Positions 27,532 to 35,891 of a DNA stretch of 64,000 bases are shown here, piece after piece (position 1 is the stretch's first letter; the number at the start of each line of letters is the position of its first letter). The DNA lies in assembly GCF_024519465.1 (NCBI RefSeq), contig NZ_JALJRW010000004.1, forward strand, positions 124,001 through 188,000, written 5' to 3'. The stretch comes from Stenotrophomonas sp. Ste86. GTDB lineage: Bacteria > Pseudomonadota > Gammaproteobacteria > Xanthomonadales > Xanthomonadaceae. The notes under the pieces are model-generated. The model was not told where the DNA came from. It did no database searches and saw only the letters and a list, made by a program, of their open reading frames with translations. The position numbers and the translations under genes were made by a program.

Positions 27532-29409
27532 TCAGATGCCGCGCACCAGACGGAAGCCGATGCGGGCGCTGGTCGTATCTGAATCCTGCGATTGCCGCCA
27601 CGCCGCGCGCGTCTGGTCCGGTGCATTGGCCCAGTTGCCGCCGCGGATCACCCGCTGCCGGCAGCCCGGGTTGAACCAGGCCACCCCGTCGGACGGCGCC
27701 CGCCGGTAGCTGGCGTGCCAGCAGTCGGCCACCCACTCGCTCAGGTTGCCGGCCACGTCGTGCACGCCCCAGGCGTTGGCATCGAACGTGCCTACCGGCG
27801 CCGGCCCCCACCAGCCGTCGCCGTATCCCACGAACGCGTTGTACCAGTGCCGGCCGGACGGGGAGACATCCTCGGCACCGGTGAAGTTGCCGGCATTGGG
27901 CGGCGGCGTGCCTGCATCGCCCCACGGATAGCGACCGCTGCTGCCGGCACGCAGCACGTATTCGAATTCGGCCTCGCTGGGCAGACGGTAGGAGCGACCG
28001 GTCTGCTCGGACAGCCAGCTCGCGTAATTCTCGGCGTCGCGCACGCTCACATGCATCACCGGCGAGGTCGGGATGGCCGGTACGCCGTTGTACCCGGACC
28101 GCCAATCCACCCCGCTATGCCGCACGAAGTTGCCGCTGCGCTCGTCGTAGACGATCGAATGGCCGCGCCGGGTGGCGCGCGGGCGGGCGTTGCTGGCCTG
28201 CACGTAGCGACGGAAGTCGGCCACGGTCACCTCGGTGATCGACATCGCAAAGCCCCGCTCGAACCGCACGTAGTGCGACGGCTTCTCCGCATCGCTTGCC
28301 CCACGCTCGTTGTCGCCCGCGCCCATCTGGAAGCCGCCGTGCGGCACCACGATCATCTGCGGACCGCGCCCGCCATCGCGTAGTGCGTCGCTGAACACCT
28401 GCCGCGGCCGGAAGCTGCCGTAGTGGGTAACAAGTTCGATGCGCTCCCGCAGCTGGCCCACCACCGGGTCGCCGGGCAGCGCGATGCGCAGGGCGTCTTC
28501 GAGCTTCTCGCGCGCCGCCTTCAAGCCTTGCGGGGTGGTCAGGTCGCGCAGGCCCTCATCGCGCAGGCGGGTGAGCGTATCGGCGCGGATGCGTTCGACC
28601 CGTTCGAACGCGTCGGCGATGGTGATCGACGAGTCGCGCACCTTGGCCGCCTCGGCCAGCCAGGTGCCGGCGCTGGCGAAATCCCCCGCGCGGGCGGCGG
28701 TTTCGGCACGGCCGATCAACGCACTCTCGGCAGCGGCCAGGCCCTGACGCGCGCGCGCGTCGTCCGGATTCAAGGCCAGCGCTTCGCGGAAATTGGGGAT
28801 GGCGCCATCGCCATCTTCGCCCACCCGGTCGGCACGCAGGTCGTCTTCCCCGGCCCGGTTGTAGGCGATCACGCGCTGGGCGATCTCCACGCGCGACTGC
28901 AGTTGGCGCACGCGCGCATCGTCGGGCGCAATCGCCAGCAGCACCAGCGCCATCTCACTGGCCTGGGCCAGCGCTTCACGCTGCTTCAGCGGCCGCGACA
29001 GCAGCGCGGCGGCCTCATCCAACAGGCGCTGACGTGCCCGCTTCAGCCCGGCCAGGGCCTGGCGGTCCTTGCCGTCGCGCTGCAGCAACGCCAACCAGAT
29101 CGGAATGGCCGCCTCGGCGTCGGCGTACAGGCGGTCCTGTTCGAAGGCCTGTGCCGCCTTGCGCCGCGCCGCCGCCACGCCGTCATCGGCGATCTGCACC
29201 GCCGGTGGCTGCCAGCGCGCCACGGTTTCGGCCGCGTCCTCTCCTCCGATGGTCACCTGCGCGGCCGGCGCAGCGGCTGCAGGCGCGCTGCGCGCCGCCG
29301 GCCGGGCCGCCGTCGGGGCGGCGGCCGGCGGCGGTGCATCGGCAGAACAGGCCGTCAGCACGAGCAGGACAGCGAGCAGCGGCGGGAGGAAAGCGGAGGT
29401 GCGCAACAT
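27532..29409 (-). CDS. SUMF1 (formylglycine-generating-enzyme-like) domain lipoprotein
   Basis: 625 aa. Lipoprotein signal with lipobox LTAC near residue 20, starting at ATG 29409 with AAGGAA upstream. An Ala/Pro-rich region follows, then a helical, TPR-like middle (about 80-330), then a C-terminal FGE-sulfatase/SUMF1 domain (about 335-625) with GGFQMGAGDNERG, SYRLPSEAEFEYVLRA and VIRGGNWAN. The C-terminal segment that in true formylglycine enzymes holds two catalytic cysteines contains none here, so cysteine oxidation is unlikely; a binding or non-heme role is possible. The family and lipidation are clear, the function is not. Confidence 0.82.
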   Translation of the reverse strand: MLRTSAFLPPLLAVLLVLTACSADAPPPAAAPTAARPAARSAPAAAAPAAQVTIGGEDAAETVARWQPPAVQIADDGVAAARRKAAQAFEQDRLYADAEAAIPIWLALLQRDGKDRQALAGLKRARQRLLDEAAALLSRPLKQREALAQASEMALVLLAIAPDDARVRQLQSRVEIAQRVIAYNRAGEDDLRADRVGEDGDGAIPNFREALALNPDDARARQGLAAAESALIGRAETAARAGDFASAGTWLAEAAKVRDSSITIADAFERVERIRADTLTRLRDEGLRDLTTPQGLKAAREKLEDALRIALPGDPVVGQLRERIELVTHYGSFRPRQVFSDALRDGGRGPQMIVVPHGGFQMGAGDNERGASDAEKPSHYVRFERGFAMSITEVTVADFRRYVQASNARPRATRRGHSIVYDERSGNFVRHSGVDWRSGYNGVPAIPTSPVMHVSVRDAENYASWLSEQTGRSYRLPSEAEFEYVLRAGSSGRYPWGDAGTPPPNAGNFTGAEDVSPSGRHWYNAFVGYGDGWWGPAPVGTFDANAWGVHDVAGNLSEWVADCWHASYRRAPSDGVAWFNPGCRQRVIRGGNWANAPDQTRAAWRQSQDSDTTSARIGFRLVRGI

Positions 29410-29577
29410 CGGGTTCCTTGCAGCCAGGCACGAGCATCGCCGAACCGGGACGGGAGGGGCAAGCCAGCGCACGGTCACAGCGACCGTACGACGACCGGAT
29501 CATGATACCGGCGCGCGCGCCGACCACGGCGCGTTATCCTCATCCCCTGAGCACCCCCTGCAGTTGACGGAACCCAC

Positions 29578-30657
29578 GTGGCTTATTGGATCAAAACCCC
29601 GGCGGAGCTGGACGAGCGCTACCGCCAGCGCCCCACCCGGATCGGGCTGGACACCGAATTCATCCGCGAACGCACCTACTGGCCGCGACTGGCCCTGGTG
29701 CAGATGGCGGTCGGCGATGAAATCCTGCTGATCGACCCGCTGATCCCCGGCATGAACGAGGCGCTGGCCCCGTGGCTGGCCGACACCTCCATCCTGAAGA
29801 TCATGCACAGCGCCAGCGAAGACCTGGTGACCTTCAAGGTCGCCTGCGGCGTGCTGCCGCGGCCGCTGTTCGACACCCAGATCGGCGCGTCACTGGCCGG
29901 CATCGGCGGCGGCATGGGCTACCAGAAGCTGGTCAATGCGATCACCGGGGTCACCCTGGCCAAGGGCGAGACGCGCTCGGACTGGATGCGCCGCCCCCTG
30001 TCCGAATCGCAGCTGGAGTACGCCGCCGACGACGTCGAGTATCTGTTTGCCATGCACGATGCGATCGACGCCAAACTCGGCGAGCTCGATCGCCGACAGT
30101 GGCTGCAGGACGACGCCGGACGCCTGCTCGGCAGCGTCGAGAACGACGAAGACCGCTGGCCGCACGTGGCGATGCGCTCGGCCCAGTTCATGGACGACGC
30201 CGCGCAGATCCGCCTGCTGCGCCTGCTGCGCTGGCGCGATGTGCAGGCCCGCAGCAGCGACAAGCCGCGCAGCTGGATTCTGGACAACGAACTGGCGGCC
30301 GTGCTCGCGCGCACGCCGCCCGCCGACGTGCCGGCACTGGAAAAGCTCATGGAGAGCTTCCCCAAGGCACCGCGCAAGCTGGCCAACCAGGTTTGGCAGG
30401 CACTGACCACGCCGCTGGACGACGAGGCCGACGCACCGCTGGCGCTGCCGGCCAACGACAACAACAAGCAGGCGCTGAAGCGGCTGCAGGATGCGGTCAG
30501 CGCGCGCACCGCCGAACTGGGCCTGCCCGACGGCGTGCTGGCCTCGCGCAAGCACCTGGAAAGCTATCTGGAAAGTGGCCAGTGGCCGCCCGCGCTGGCC
30601 GGTTGGCGGCGTAAACAACTGGAGCCGGTCCTGGCCCCGCTGCTGCCGGCCGCGTAA
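29578..30657 (+). CDS. rnd: Ribonuclease D
   Basis: 359 aa from a GTG start (GTGGCTTATTGG). The DEDDy exonuclease signature is visible: GLDTEF (D, E), HSASEDL (D) and YAADDVEYL (Y, D). A C-terminal HRDC domain starts around residue 210. It trims 3' ends of tRNA and small RNA precursors. The upstream gene is divergent. Confidence 0.95.
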   Translation: MAYWIKTPAELDERYRQRPTRIGLDTEFIRERTYWPRLALVQMAVGDEILLIDPLIPGMNEALAPWLADTSILKIMHSASEDLVTFKVACGVLPRPLFDTQIGASLAGIGGGMGYQKLVNAITGVTLAKGETRSDWMRRPLSESQLEYAADDVEYLFAMHDAIDAKLGELDRRQWLQDDAGRLLGSVENDEDRWPHVAMRSAQFMDDAAQIRLLRLLRWRDVQARSSDKPRSWILDNELAAVLARTPPADVPALEKLMESFPKAPRKLANQVWQALTTPLDDEADAPLALPANDNNKQALKRLQDAVSARTAELGLPDGVLASRKHLESYLESGQWPPALAGWRRKQLEPVLAPLLPAA

Positions 30658-30781
30658 GCCGCCGGATACCGCAACGACAGGTGGAAGACGACAGTGCACC
30701 GGCGGCAGCACGCGCCGGTGCTGCGGTGTCTGTCCGAGCGTCCATCGTCATCTACGCGGGCCACCGCAAGCCCGCCAACCC

Positions 30782-31303
30782 ATGCCTGCGATGCGCTTCA
30801 TGACCCTGCCCTTGCTGCGATTGCTGCCGTCGTTGCTGCTGCCGTTGCTCGCCCTGTCCCCGTTCACCGCAGCGGCCGTGCCGCAAGCGGGCATCGACAC
30901 CGCGCCCGCCAGCAGCTGCACACCCGACCCTTACAGCTGCCCGGACTGGATGCCGTCCCAGGCACAGATCCGCAGCGCCGTCGCCGATTACTTCTGCGCG
31001 CTTGCCGACCGCGGCCTCATCGCCCCGAAACTGCCCGGCCCGGTGGTCGCAGAATCCTCGCAGGTCACGTGTGCCGCGTTGGCGCGCGAGCCAGGGTCGA
31101 ACTTCGTCTGTGGTGGCGAGATCCGTTTTATCAACCCCGATGGCAGGAGCGACGCCGAGGCGTTCAGCCCTACCCTGCACCACGATGAAGCAGGGCGTAT
31201 CGCCTTTTACGAGGGCGACGGTGATGGCGGCAATGAAATCTGGCACGCACCGGCGCCGAGGGAGCGTTCGCGGTATTGCGCAGGTAGGCCGACGCTGCGC
31301 TGA
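30782..31303 (+). CDS. Small exported protein of unknown function
   Basis: 173 aa from ATG 30782. A strong leucine-rich signal peptide (to about residue 32, ending TAAA) is followed by a cysteine-containing domain (CTPDPYSCPDW, YFCALAD, VTCAALA, FVCGGEI). A polar stretch FYEGDGDGGNEIWH and a basic C-terminus close the protein. I do not recognise the family. The next gene, frameshifted, also encodes a small exported protein, so the pair may belong together. Confidence 0.6.
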   Translation: MPAMRFMTLPLLRLLPSLLLPLLALSPFTAAAVPQAGIDTAPASSCTPDPYSCPDWMPSQAQIRSAVADYFCALADRGLIAPKLPGPVVAESSQVTCAALAREPGSNFVCGGEIRFINPDGRSDAEAFSPTLHHDEAGRIAFYEGDGDGGNEIWHAPAPRERSRYCAGRPTLR

Positions 31304-31397
31304 TCGGGCGTGACAGCGTTGCGGCATCTGTGGAACGCACGGCGCACCGTGCCGATTGCCACGGCAACGTGAACCGCTCTCAAGGATGAATCTCCCA

Positions 31398-31819
31398 ATG
31401 CCAGTGCATACCAAGACGCTGCTGATGTGCGCCCTGCTGACCAGCATCTCGATCGACATTGCAGTCGCCAAGCAGCCCGACCCCAACATCGAACACGTGA
31501 ATGGAATACTGGACGTCATCGATGGCGCCACCCGCGATGGCATGGTGGTGGTGCTGACGCCCGTCCCCTATCCGCAGAGTTATGATGAGATGTGGGGGAC
31601 CTCCCTGGTTCCAGGCTTTCTTCTAGCCGACAGCTTCCACAAGCTGCCGCCGTTGTCTGCCCGTACGTTTTGGCAGAACGAGCAGTCTCCAAGGCGCTGC
31701 TCGCCCGCCTAGAACCGATGCAGGTGCAGGTGGTGGGCCGTGCTGGCACGCCCGATCCGCTGCTGGGTACGCCGGTGTCGCTGCGCAAGCCCGTGGACGG
31801 ATCAGCAGGTGCGAAGTAG
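31398..31819 (+). pseudogene. Frameshifted small exported protein
   Basis: Starting at ATG 31398 (AAGGA 10 nt upstream), the frame encodes a signal peptide (ends IDIAVA) and a mature part with VNGILDVIDGATRDGMVV, but stops at 31712 after a sequence that looks out of frame (WQNEQSPRRC). From about 31670 the +2 frame continues sensibly as LAERAVSKALLARLEP and VVGRAGTPDPLLGTPV until a stop at 31819. A single frameshift near 31665-31675 would join them into a protein of about 140 aa. This may be a genuine pseudogene or a sequencing error. Confidence 0.5.
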
Positions 31820-32015
31820 GCACGAGGCGACGCTGTCGCCTCTCGCAACACGTGTACGCGGGCATGACTGCAGACACATACGTGCGCGCAGCGGAAGTGC
31901 AAGAGTGGGTCGCAATCAACGCAGCACGCTTGTACCCAGGCGCTGCGGACACTGCACCCTGCGGGATCGTTGCCATTGGCACAGGTCCTGCCCACGCTGC
32001 TGCGCAAGGACTCCC

Positions 32016-33191
32016 ATGCACACGATCACACACCGACGGACCGCAGCCTGCCCCCACCCCAGCGCGCGTGGTCTGCGCCGCTGGCTGGGCATCTCCCTCC
32101 TGCTTGTCGCGGCCAGCGCCAGTGCCGCGGACGATCTGACCTCAACGATCACACAGGCCATGCAGGGCACGTCGACCCCGGCCATGGGCGTGCTGGTGAT
32201 CCGCGACGGCAAGGTCGCCGACCAGGCGGTCAGCGGGGTGCGCCGCAGCGATGGGAAGATAGCCGCCAGCGTCGAGGACCCGTGGATGATCGGTTCCACG
32301 GGCAAGCCGATCACCGTAGCGATGATCGCGCGTCTGGTCGAACAGGGCGTGCTGACGTGGGATGCACCGCTGTCCACGCTGTTGCCCGACCTGGCCAAGC
32401 AGATGCATCCGGCTTACCGACAGGTCACGCTGGTGCAGTTGTTGTCGCATCGCGCCGGGCTGCCGGAGAACCTCACCGACGCCGCGGTGCTGGATGCCTT
32501 CTTCGTGGACCCCCGGCCCCTGCCCGTGCAGCGCGCGGCCTACATCAAGGCCGCGCTGGCCGAAACACCCGTGCATGCACCGGGCACCGCGTTCGCGTAC
32601 AGCAACAGCGGCTTCCTGATCGCGGCGGTGATCGCCGAGCGCGCCACCGGCAAGGACGTGGAATCGCTGATCCAGCGTGAGGTGTTCCAGCCGCTGGGCA
32701 TGACCGGTGCCGGATTCGGCCCCACTTCTGCCGGGCAGCCGTTGGGCCATCGCGGCGGCAAGCCGGTGACCGCCGCCCCGCAGAAGGCCGATGACGGCGT
32801 GCCGCCGATCTACACCGCAGCGGGCAACCTGCATATGCGCCTGCAGGACCTGGCGCTGTTTGCCATCGATCAGCTGGCCGGTAGCCAAGGCAAGGGCAAA
32901 CTGCTGACCCCGGCCTCGTACGCGCTGATGCAGACCGCGCAGACCGGCAGCCCATCCGGACTGGACTGGGGCGTGCAGCCGTCCATCGCCGGTCGCCAGG
33001 GCCCCGTGCTGGTGCACGGCGGCTCCGATGGCAACTGGCTGGCCTGGGTGGTGCTGTTCCCCGCACAGAACAATGGCGTGATCGCCATTGCCAACGCCGC
33101 CGAAGACATGGGCGCGGACAAGGCCACGATGGGCGTGCTCGGCGGTTTGTTCGCCGGGTTGGCCCCGGCGATGCCGCCAGCAACCCCGTAG
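32016..33191 (+). CDS. Exported beta-lactamase-family serine hydrolase
   Basis: 391 aa from ATG 32016 with AAGGA 5 nt upstream; the longer frame upstream is not supported. Signal peptide to about residue 38 (ASASA). The class C / penicillin-binding-like catalytic motifs are S94-x-x-K97 in GSTGKPIT, YSN in FAYSNSGF (about residue 200) and HGGS near 330 in place of KTG. Such proteins (EstB or DD-peptidase relatives) act as esterases or peptidases as often as beta-lactamases. It converges with the TonB receptor gene. Confidence 0.85.
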   Translation: MHTITHRRTAACPHPSARGLRRWLGISLLLVAASASAADDLTSTITQAMQGTSTPAMGVLVIRDGKVADQAVSGVRRSDGKIAASVEDPWMIGSTGKPITVAMIARLVEQGVLTWDAPLSTLLPDLAKQMHPAYRQVTLVQLLSHRAGLPENLTDAAVLDAFFVDPRPLPVQRAAYIKAALAETPVHAPGTAFAYSNSGFLIAAVIAERATGKDVESLIQREVFQPLGMTGAGFGPTSAGQPLGHRGGKPVTAAPQKADDGVPPIYTAAGNLHMRLQDLALFAIDQLAGSQGKGKLLTPASYALMQTAQTGSPSGLDWGVQPSIAGRQGPVLVHGGSDGNWLAWVVLFPAQNNGVIAIANAAEDMGADKATMGVLGGLFAGLAPAMPPATP

Positions 33192-33202
33192 CCGAAACAA
33201 CA

Positions 33203-33224
33203 ACGCCCTGCACAGGCAGGGCGT
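33203..33224. terminator. Hairpin between convergent serine hydrolase and TonB receptor
   Basis: ACGCCCTGC-ACAG-GCAGGGCGT stem-loop 12 bp after the hydrolase stop, with short A-rich and T-containing flanks. A second inverted repeat (GGCATCGGCA / TGCCGATGCC) lies at 33243-33276, closer to the receptor stop. Confidence 0.6.
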
Positions 33225-33284
33225 GGTTATCGCAGAGCATCCGGCATCGGCACCACGCTTGCGCGTTGCCGATGCCCTCGCCAC

Positions 33285-35612
33285 TTACCAGTTCATGTTG
33301 AGAGAAACACCCACGGTGCGCGGTTCGTTGTACACCGCGGCCATGTAGTTTTCGATCACACCCTTGAGGTTCTTCTCGTTGGTGATGTTGCGCGCAAACA
33401 GCGCCACTTCCCACGCACCGTAGTTGCCGGAGTAACCCAGCTTCAGGCCGCCTTCGAAGCTGCCCTTGGAGTTGAACTCGGCCGAGTCGTACAGCACGAA
33501 GCTGGTGTAGCCCTGCTTGTTCCAGTCGGTGGAGACGAAGAACACATCGCTGTCGTTGACCGGCACGTCGTAGCGCGCGGCGAGGTTGATGTTGTACTTG
33601 GGCGCATTCGGCAGCGGGTTGCCGTTGATCTGGGCGAAGGTGTTGGCACCAACCTTGATGGTCGGGTCGTTCACCGTGCACACCACCGCGCCGTTCAGCG
33701 CGCAGACCTGGGCATAGACGCGGTCGTCCTGGATTTCGCTGTGCAGCAGGCTGACACCGGCGCTCAGGCTCAGGTTCGGAACCGGGCGCAGCTCCATGTC
33801 CGCTTCCAGGCCGTAGGCCTTGGCTTTGTCGGCGTTGAACAGCACGCCGTTGCCGTCCGAGTCGTTGCCGTTGAGCTGGATGTCGTTGACCACGTAGGTG
33901 AACGCAGCGGCATTCACGCGCAGGCGATTGTCCCACAGGCTGCTCTTGATGCCCGCTTCCCAGGACAGGATGGTTTCCGAATCGGCGGTGGTGAAGTCGG
34001 CGTTGAATACGGCCGAACGGCCCTGGATGGTGGGGCCGCGGAAGCCACGGGCCACGCGCGCATACACGCTGAACTGCGGGTTGAACGCGTACATCGCGCT
34101 CACGTCCCAGCTCGGGGTGGTGTCGGCCATTTCCACGTCGGTGCGACCCTTGTAGGTCACCACGCCGGCGGCGGTGTCGGCGGTCTTGAGCAGACGGGTG
34201 TGCTTCTCATCGCGGGTCTGGCGCAGGCCGGCGGTCAGGGTGAACTTGTCGGTGACGTCATAGCTGACCTGGCCGAAGCCAGCCCAGGAGGTGTTGACGT
34301 TGCGCAGGCGCACCCAGTTGTTCGGGTTGCGCGCGTTGCCCTGCAGGAACCAGGCGCGCTGGTAGAAATCGGTGGTGTCGCGGCCATCGAAGTAGAACGC
34401 GCCGACCTGCCACTTCAGGCGGTTGTCATCGCCATTGGCCAGGCGGATTTCCTGGGTCCACTGGTCCAGGTCGCGGATCTGGCCCATCGACTGGCCGTAG
34501 CCGTTGGCCACGCCATTGACCGGGAAGTTGGCCGCCGCGCCGCCATCGGTATCACCGCGGCTGTAGCCGGAGGTGGTTTCGTAGGCGGTGATCGAGGTCA
34601 GCGAGACATTGCCGAAATCGTAGACTGCCTTCACCGAGCCGCCGTAGGTCTTGTAGGACTGCGGGTTGTTGTCGGCTTCGTCGTAGGCCACGCGATCGCG
34701 CGCCACGTCGGTCTTGTTGGAGCCCTTGGTGACCGCCCCCCGCAGGAACAGGGTCGAGGTGCCGTCGTAGTCGCGCGCATGGGCCGAGGCCAGCAGCGAG
34801 AAGTTCTCGCTCGGCTGCAGCAGCAGCTGGGCGCGCACGTTGCGGTCGTCGAAGCCGCCCATGGCGTTCTTCTTCGGCGACACCGTGCCATCGGCGCTGG
34901 GGCCGGTGTAGGTGTTGTCCACGTAGTCATCGCGGTGCTGGTACAGCGCCGACACGCGGAACGAGGCGATGTCATTGATCGCACCGCCCACGCCGCCGTC
35001 GATGGCCACGCTACCGTAACTGCCATAGCTGGCCTGCACGCGGCCGCTGGCGTCCTGGCTCGGCTTGATGGTGTCGAACTTGACGATGCCGGCGGTGGTG
35101 TTGCGGCCGAACAGGGTGCCCTGCGGACCGCGCAGCACTTCGATCTGGTCCACGTCGTAGACCGGGTTGGACTTCAGCACCACGTGCTCGAGCACCACGT
35201 CGTCCTGGATGATCGAGACCGGCTGCGAGGCACCCAGGTAGAAGTCGATGTTGCCCAGGCCACGGATGTAGAAGCGCGGGAAGATGCGCCCGGTGGTGGT
35301 CTCGGCGTAGAAGCTGGGCACCTTGCCCGACAGTGCCAGCAGGGTGTCATCGCCACCGGCGGTGTAGTCGCGGATCTTCTCGCCCTGGACCACGCCGACC
35401 GAGACCGGCACTTCCTGGAGGTTGCGCTCGCGGTGGTCGGCATTGACGGTGATGGCGTCCAGCGAGGTCGGCGTAGCGTCCTGGGCCAGGGCGGTGCCGG
35501 CCAGGCCGAACAGCGAGGCGGTGGCGCAGGCCAGCGCCAGGGCGTGGCGGCGCGGCAGTGCGACGGCGGAACGGGACGGCATCGACACGGGGGTGTTGCG
35601 GTAGGCAGGCAT
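33285..35612 (-). CDS. TonB-dependent outer-membrane receptor
   Basis: 775 aa from ATG 35612 (alternative 35582). Signal peptide ends GTALAQ; the TonB box region is SLDAITVNADHRERNLQ; the plug domain holds IEVLRGPQGTLFGRNT and a GLGNIDFYLG motif; the 22-strand barrel ends in aromatic VSLNMNW. There is no N-terminal STN signalling domain. The plug type (NLQEVPVS, RGPQGTLFG) matches receptors of sphingomonads and xanthomonads used for organic substrates as well as iron; the ligand cannot be told. Upstream 35613-35891 is a GC-rich leader of 279 bp with no gene, separating it from the chemoreceptor. Confidence 0.93.
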   Translation of the reverse strand: MPAYRNTPVSMPSRSAVALPRRHALALACATASLFGLAGTALAQDATPTSLDAITVNADHRERNLQEVPVSVGVVQGEKIRDYTAGGDDTLLALSGKVPSFYAETTTGRIFPRFYIRGLGNIDFYLGASQPVSIIQDDVVLEHVVLKSNPVYDVDQIEVLRGPQGTLFGRNTTAGIVKFDTIKPSQDASGRVQASYGSYGSVAIDGGVGGAINDIASFRVSALYQHRDDYVDNTYTGPSADGTVSPKKNAMGGFDDRNVRAQLLLQPSENFSLLASAHARDYDGTSTLFLRGAVTKGSNKTDVARDRVAYDEADNNPQSYKTYGGSVKAVYDFGNVSLTSITAYETTSGYSRGDTDGGAAANFPVNGVANGYGQSMGQIRDLDQWTQEIRLANGDDNRLKWQVGAFYFDGRDTTDFYQRAWFLQGNARNPNNWVRLRNVNTSWAGFGQVSYDVTDKFTLTAGLRQTRDEKHTRLLKTADTAAGVVTYKGRTDVEMADTTPSWDVSAMYAFNPQFSVYARVARGFRGPTIQGRSAVFNADFTTADSETILSWEAGIKSSLWDNRLRVNAAAFTYVVNDIQLNGNDSDGNGVLFNADKAKAYGLEADMELRPVPNLSLSAGVSLLHSEIQDDRVYAQVCALNGAVVCTVNDPTIKVGANTFAQINGNPLPNAPKYNINLAARYDVPVNDSDVFFVSTDWNKQGYTSFVLYDSAEFNSKGSFEGGLKLGYSGNYGAWEVALFARNITNEKNLKGVIENYMAAVYNEPRTVGVSLNMNW

Positions 35613-35891
35613 GCAGGGTCTCGGGGAGTGCTGAACGGGTGGCGTGCGGCGCACGCGGATGAACACCGCTGTTTTACGCAGCGATGCGGCACGTTATTGC
35701 GTGGATGTTGCAGGCTGGTTGCAGGGCGATGCGGGGGACGGCCGTCCATCCCCTCCCCTGGTCTGCTGGCTGAGCCGCCGGGATTCTGGCGCGGATTATG
35801 CCCGCTCGGTGCGGCGGCCGGAAGGCTTGACGCTGTGCCGGATCTGGCTGGCGGCGCGCGTGGGGCCGGCCACGCGCGCGCTGCAGGGGGC

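Noticed and set aside
32016-33191. True beta-lactamase call for the serine hydrolase
   Set aside because: SxxK and YxN motifs are present, but the KTG box is HGG, as in esterase/peptidase members, so resistance function is not claimed.
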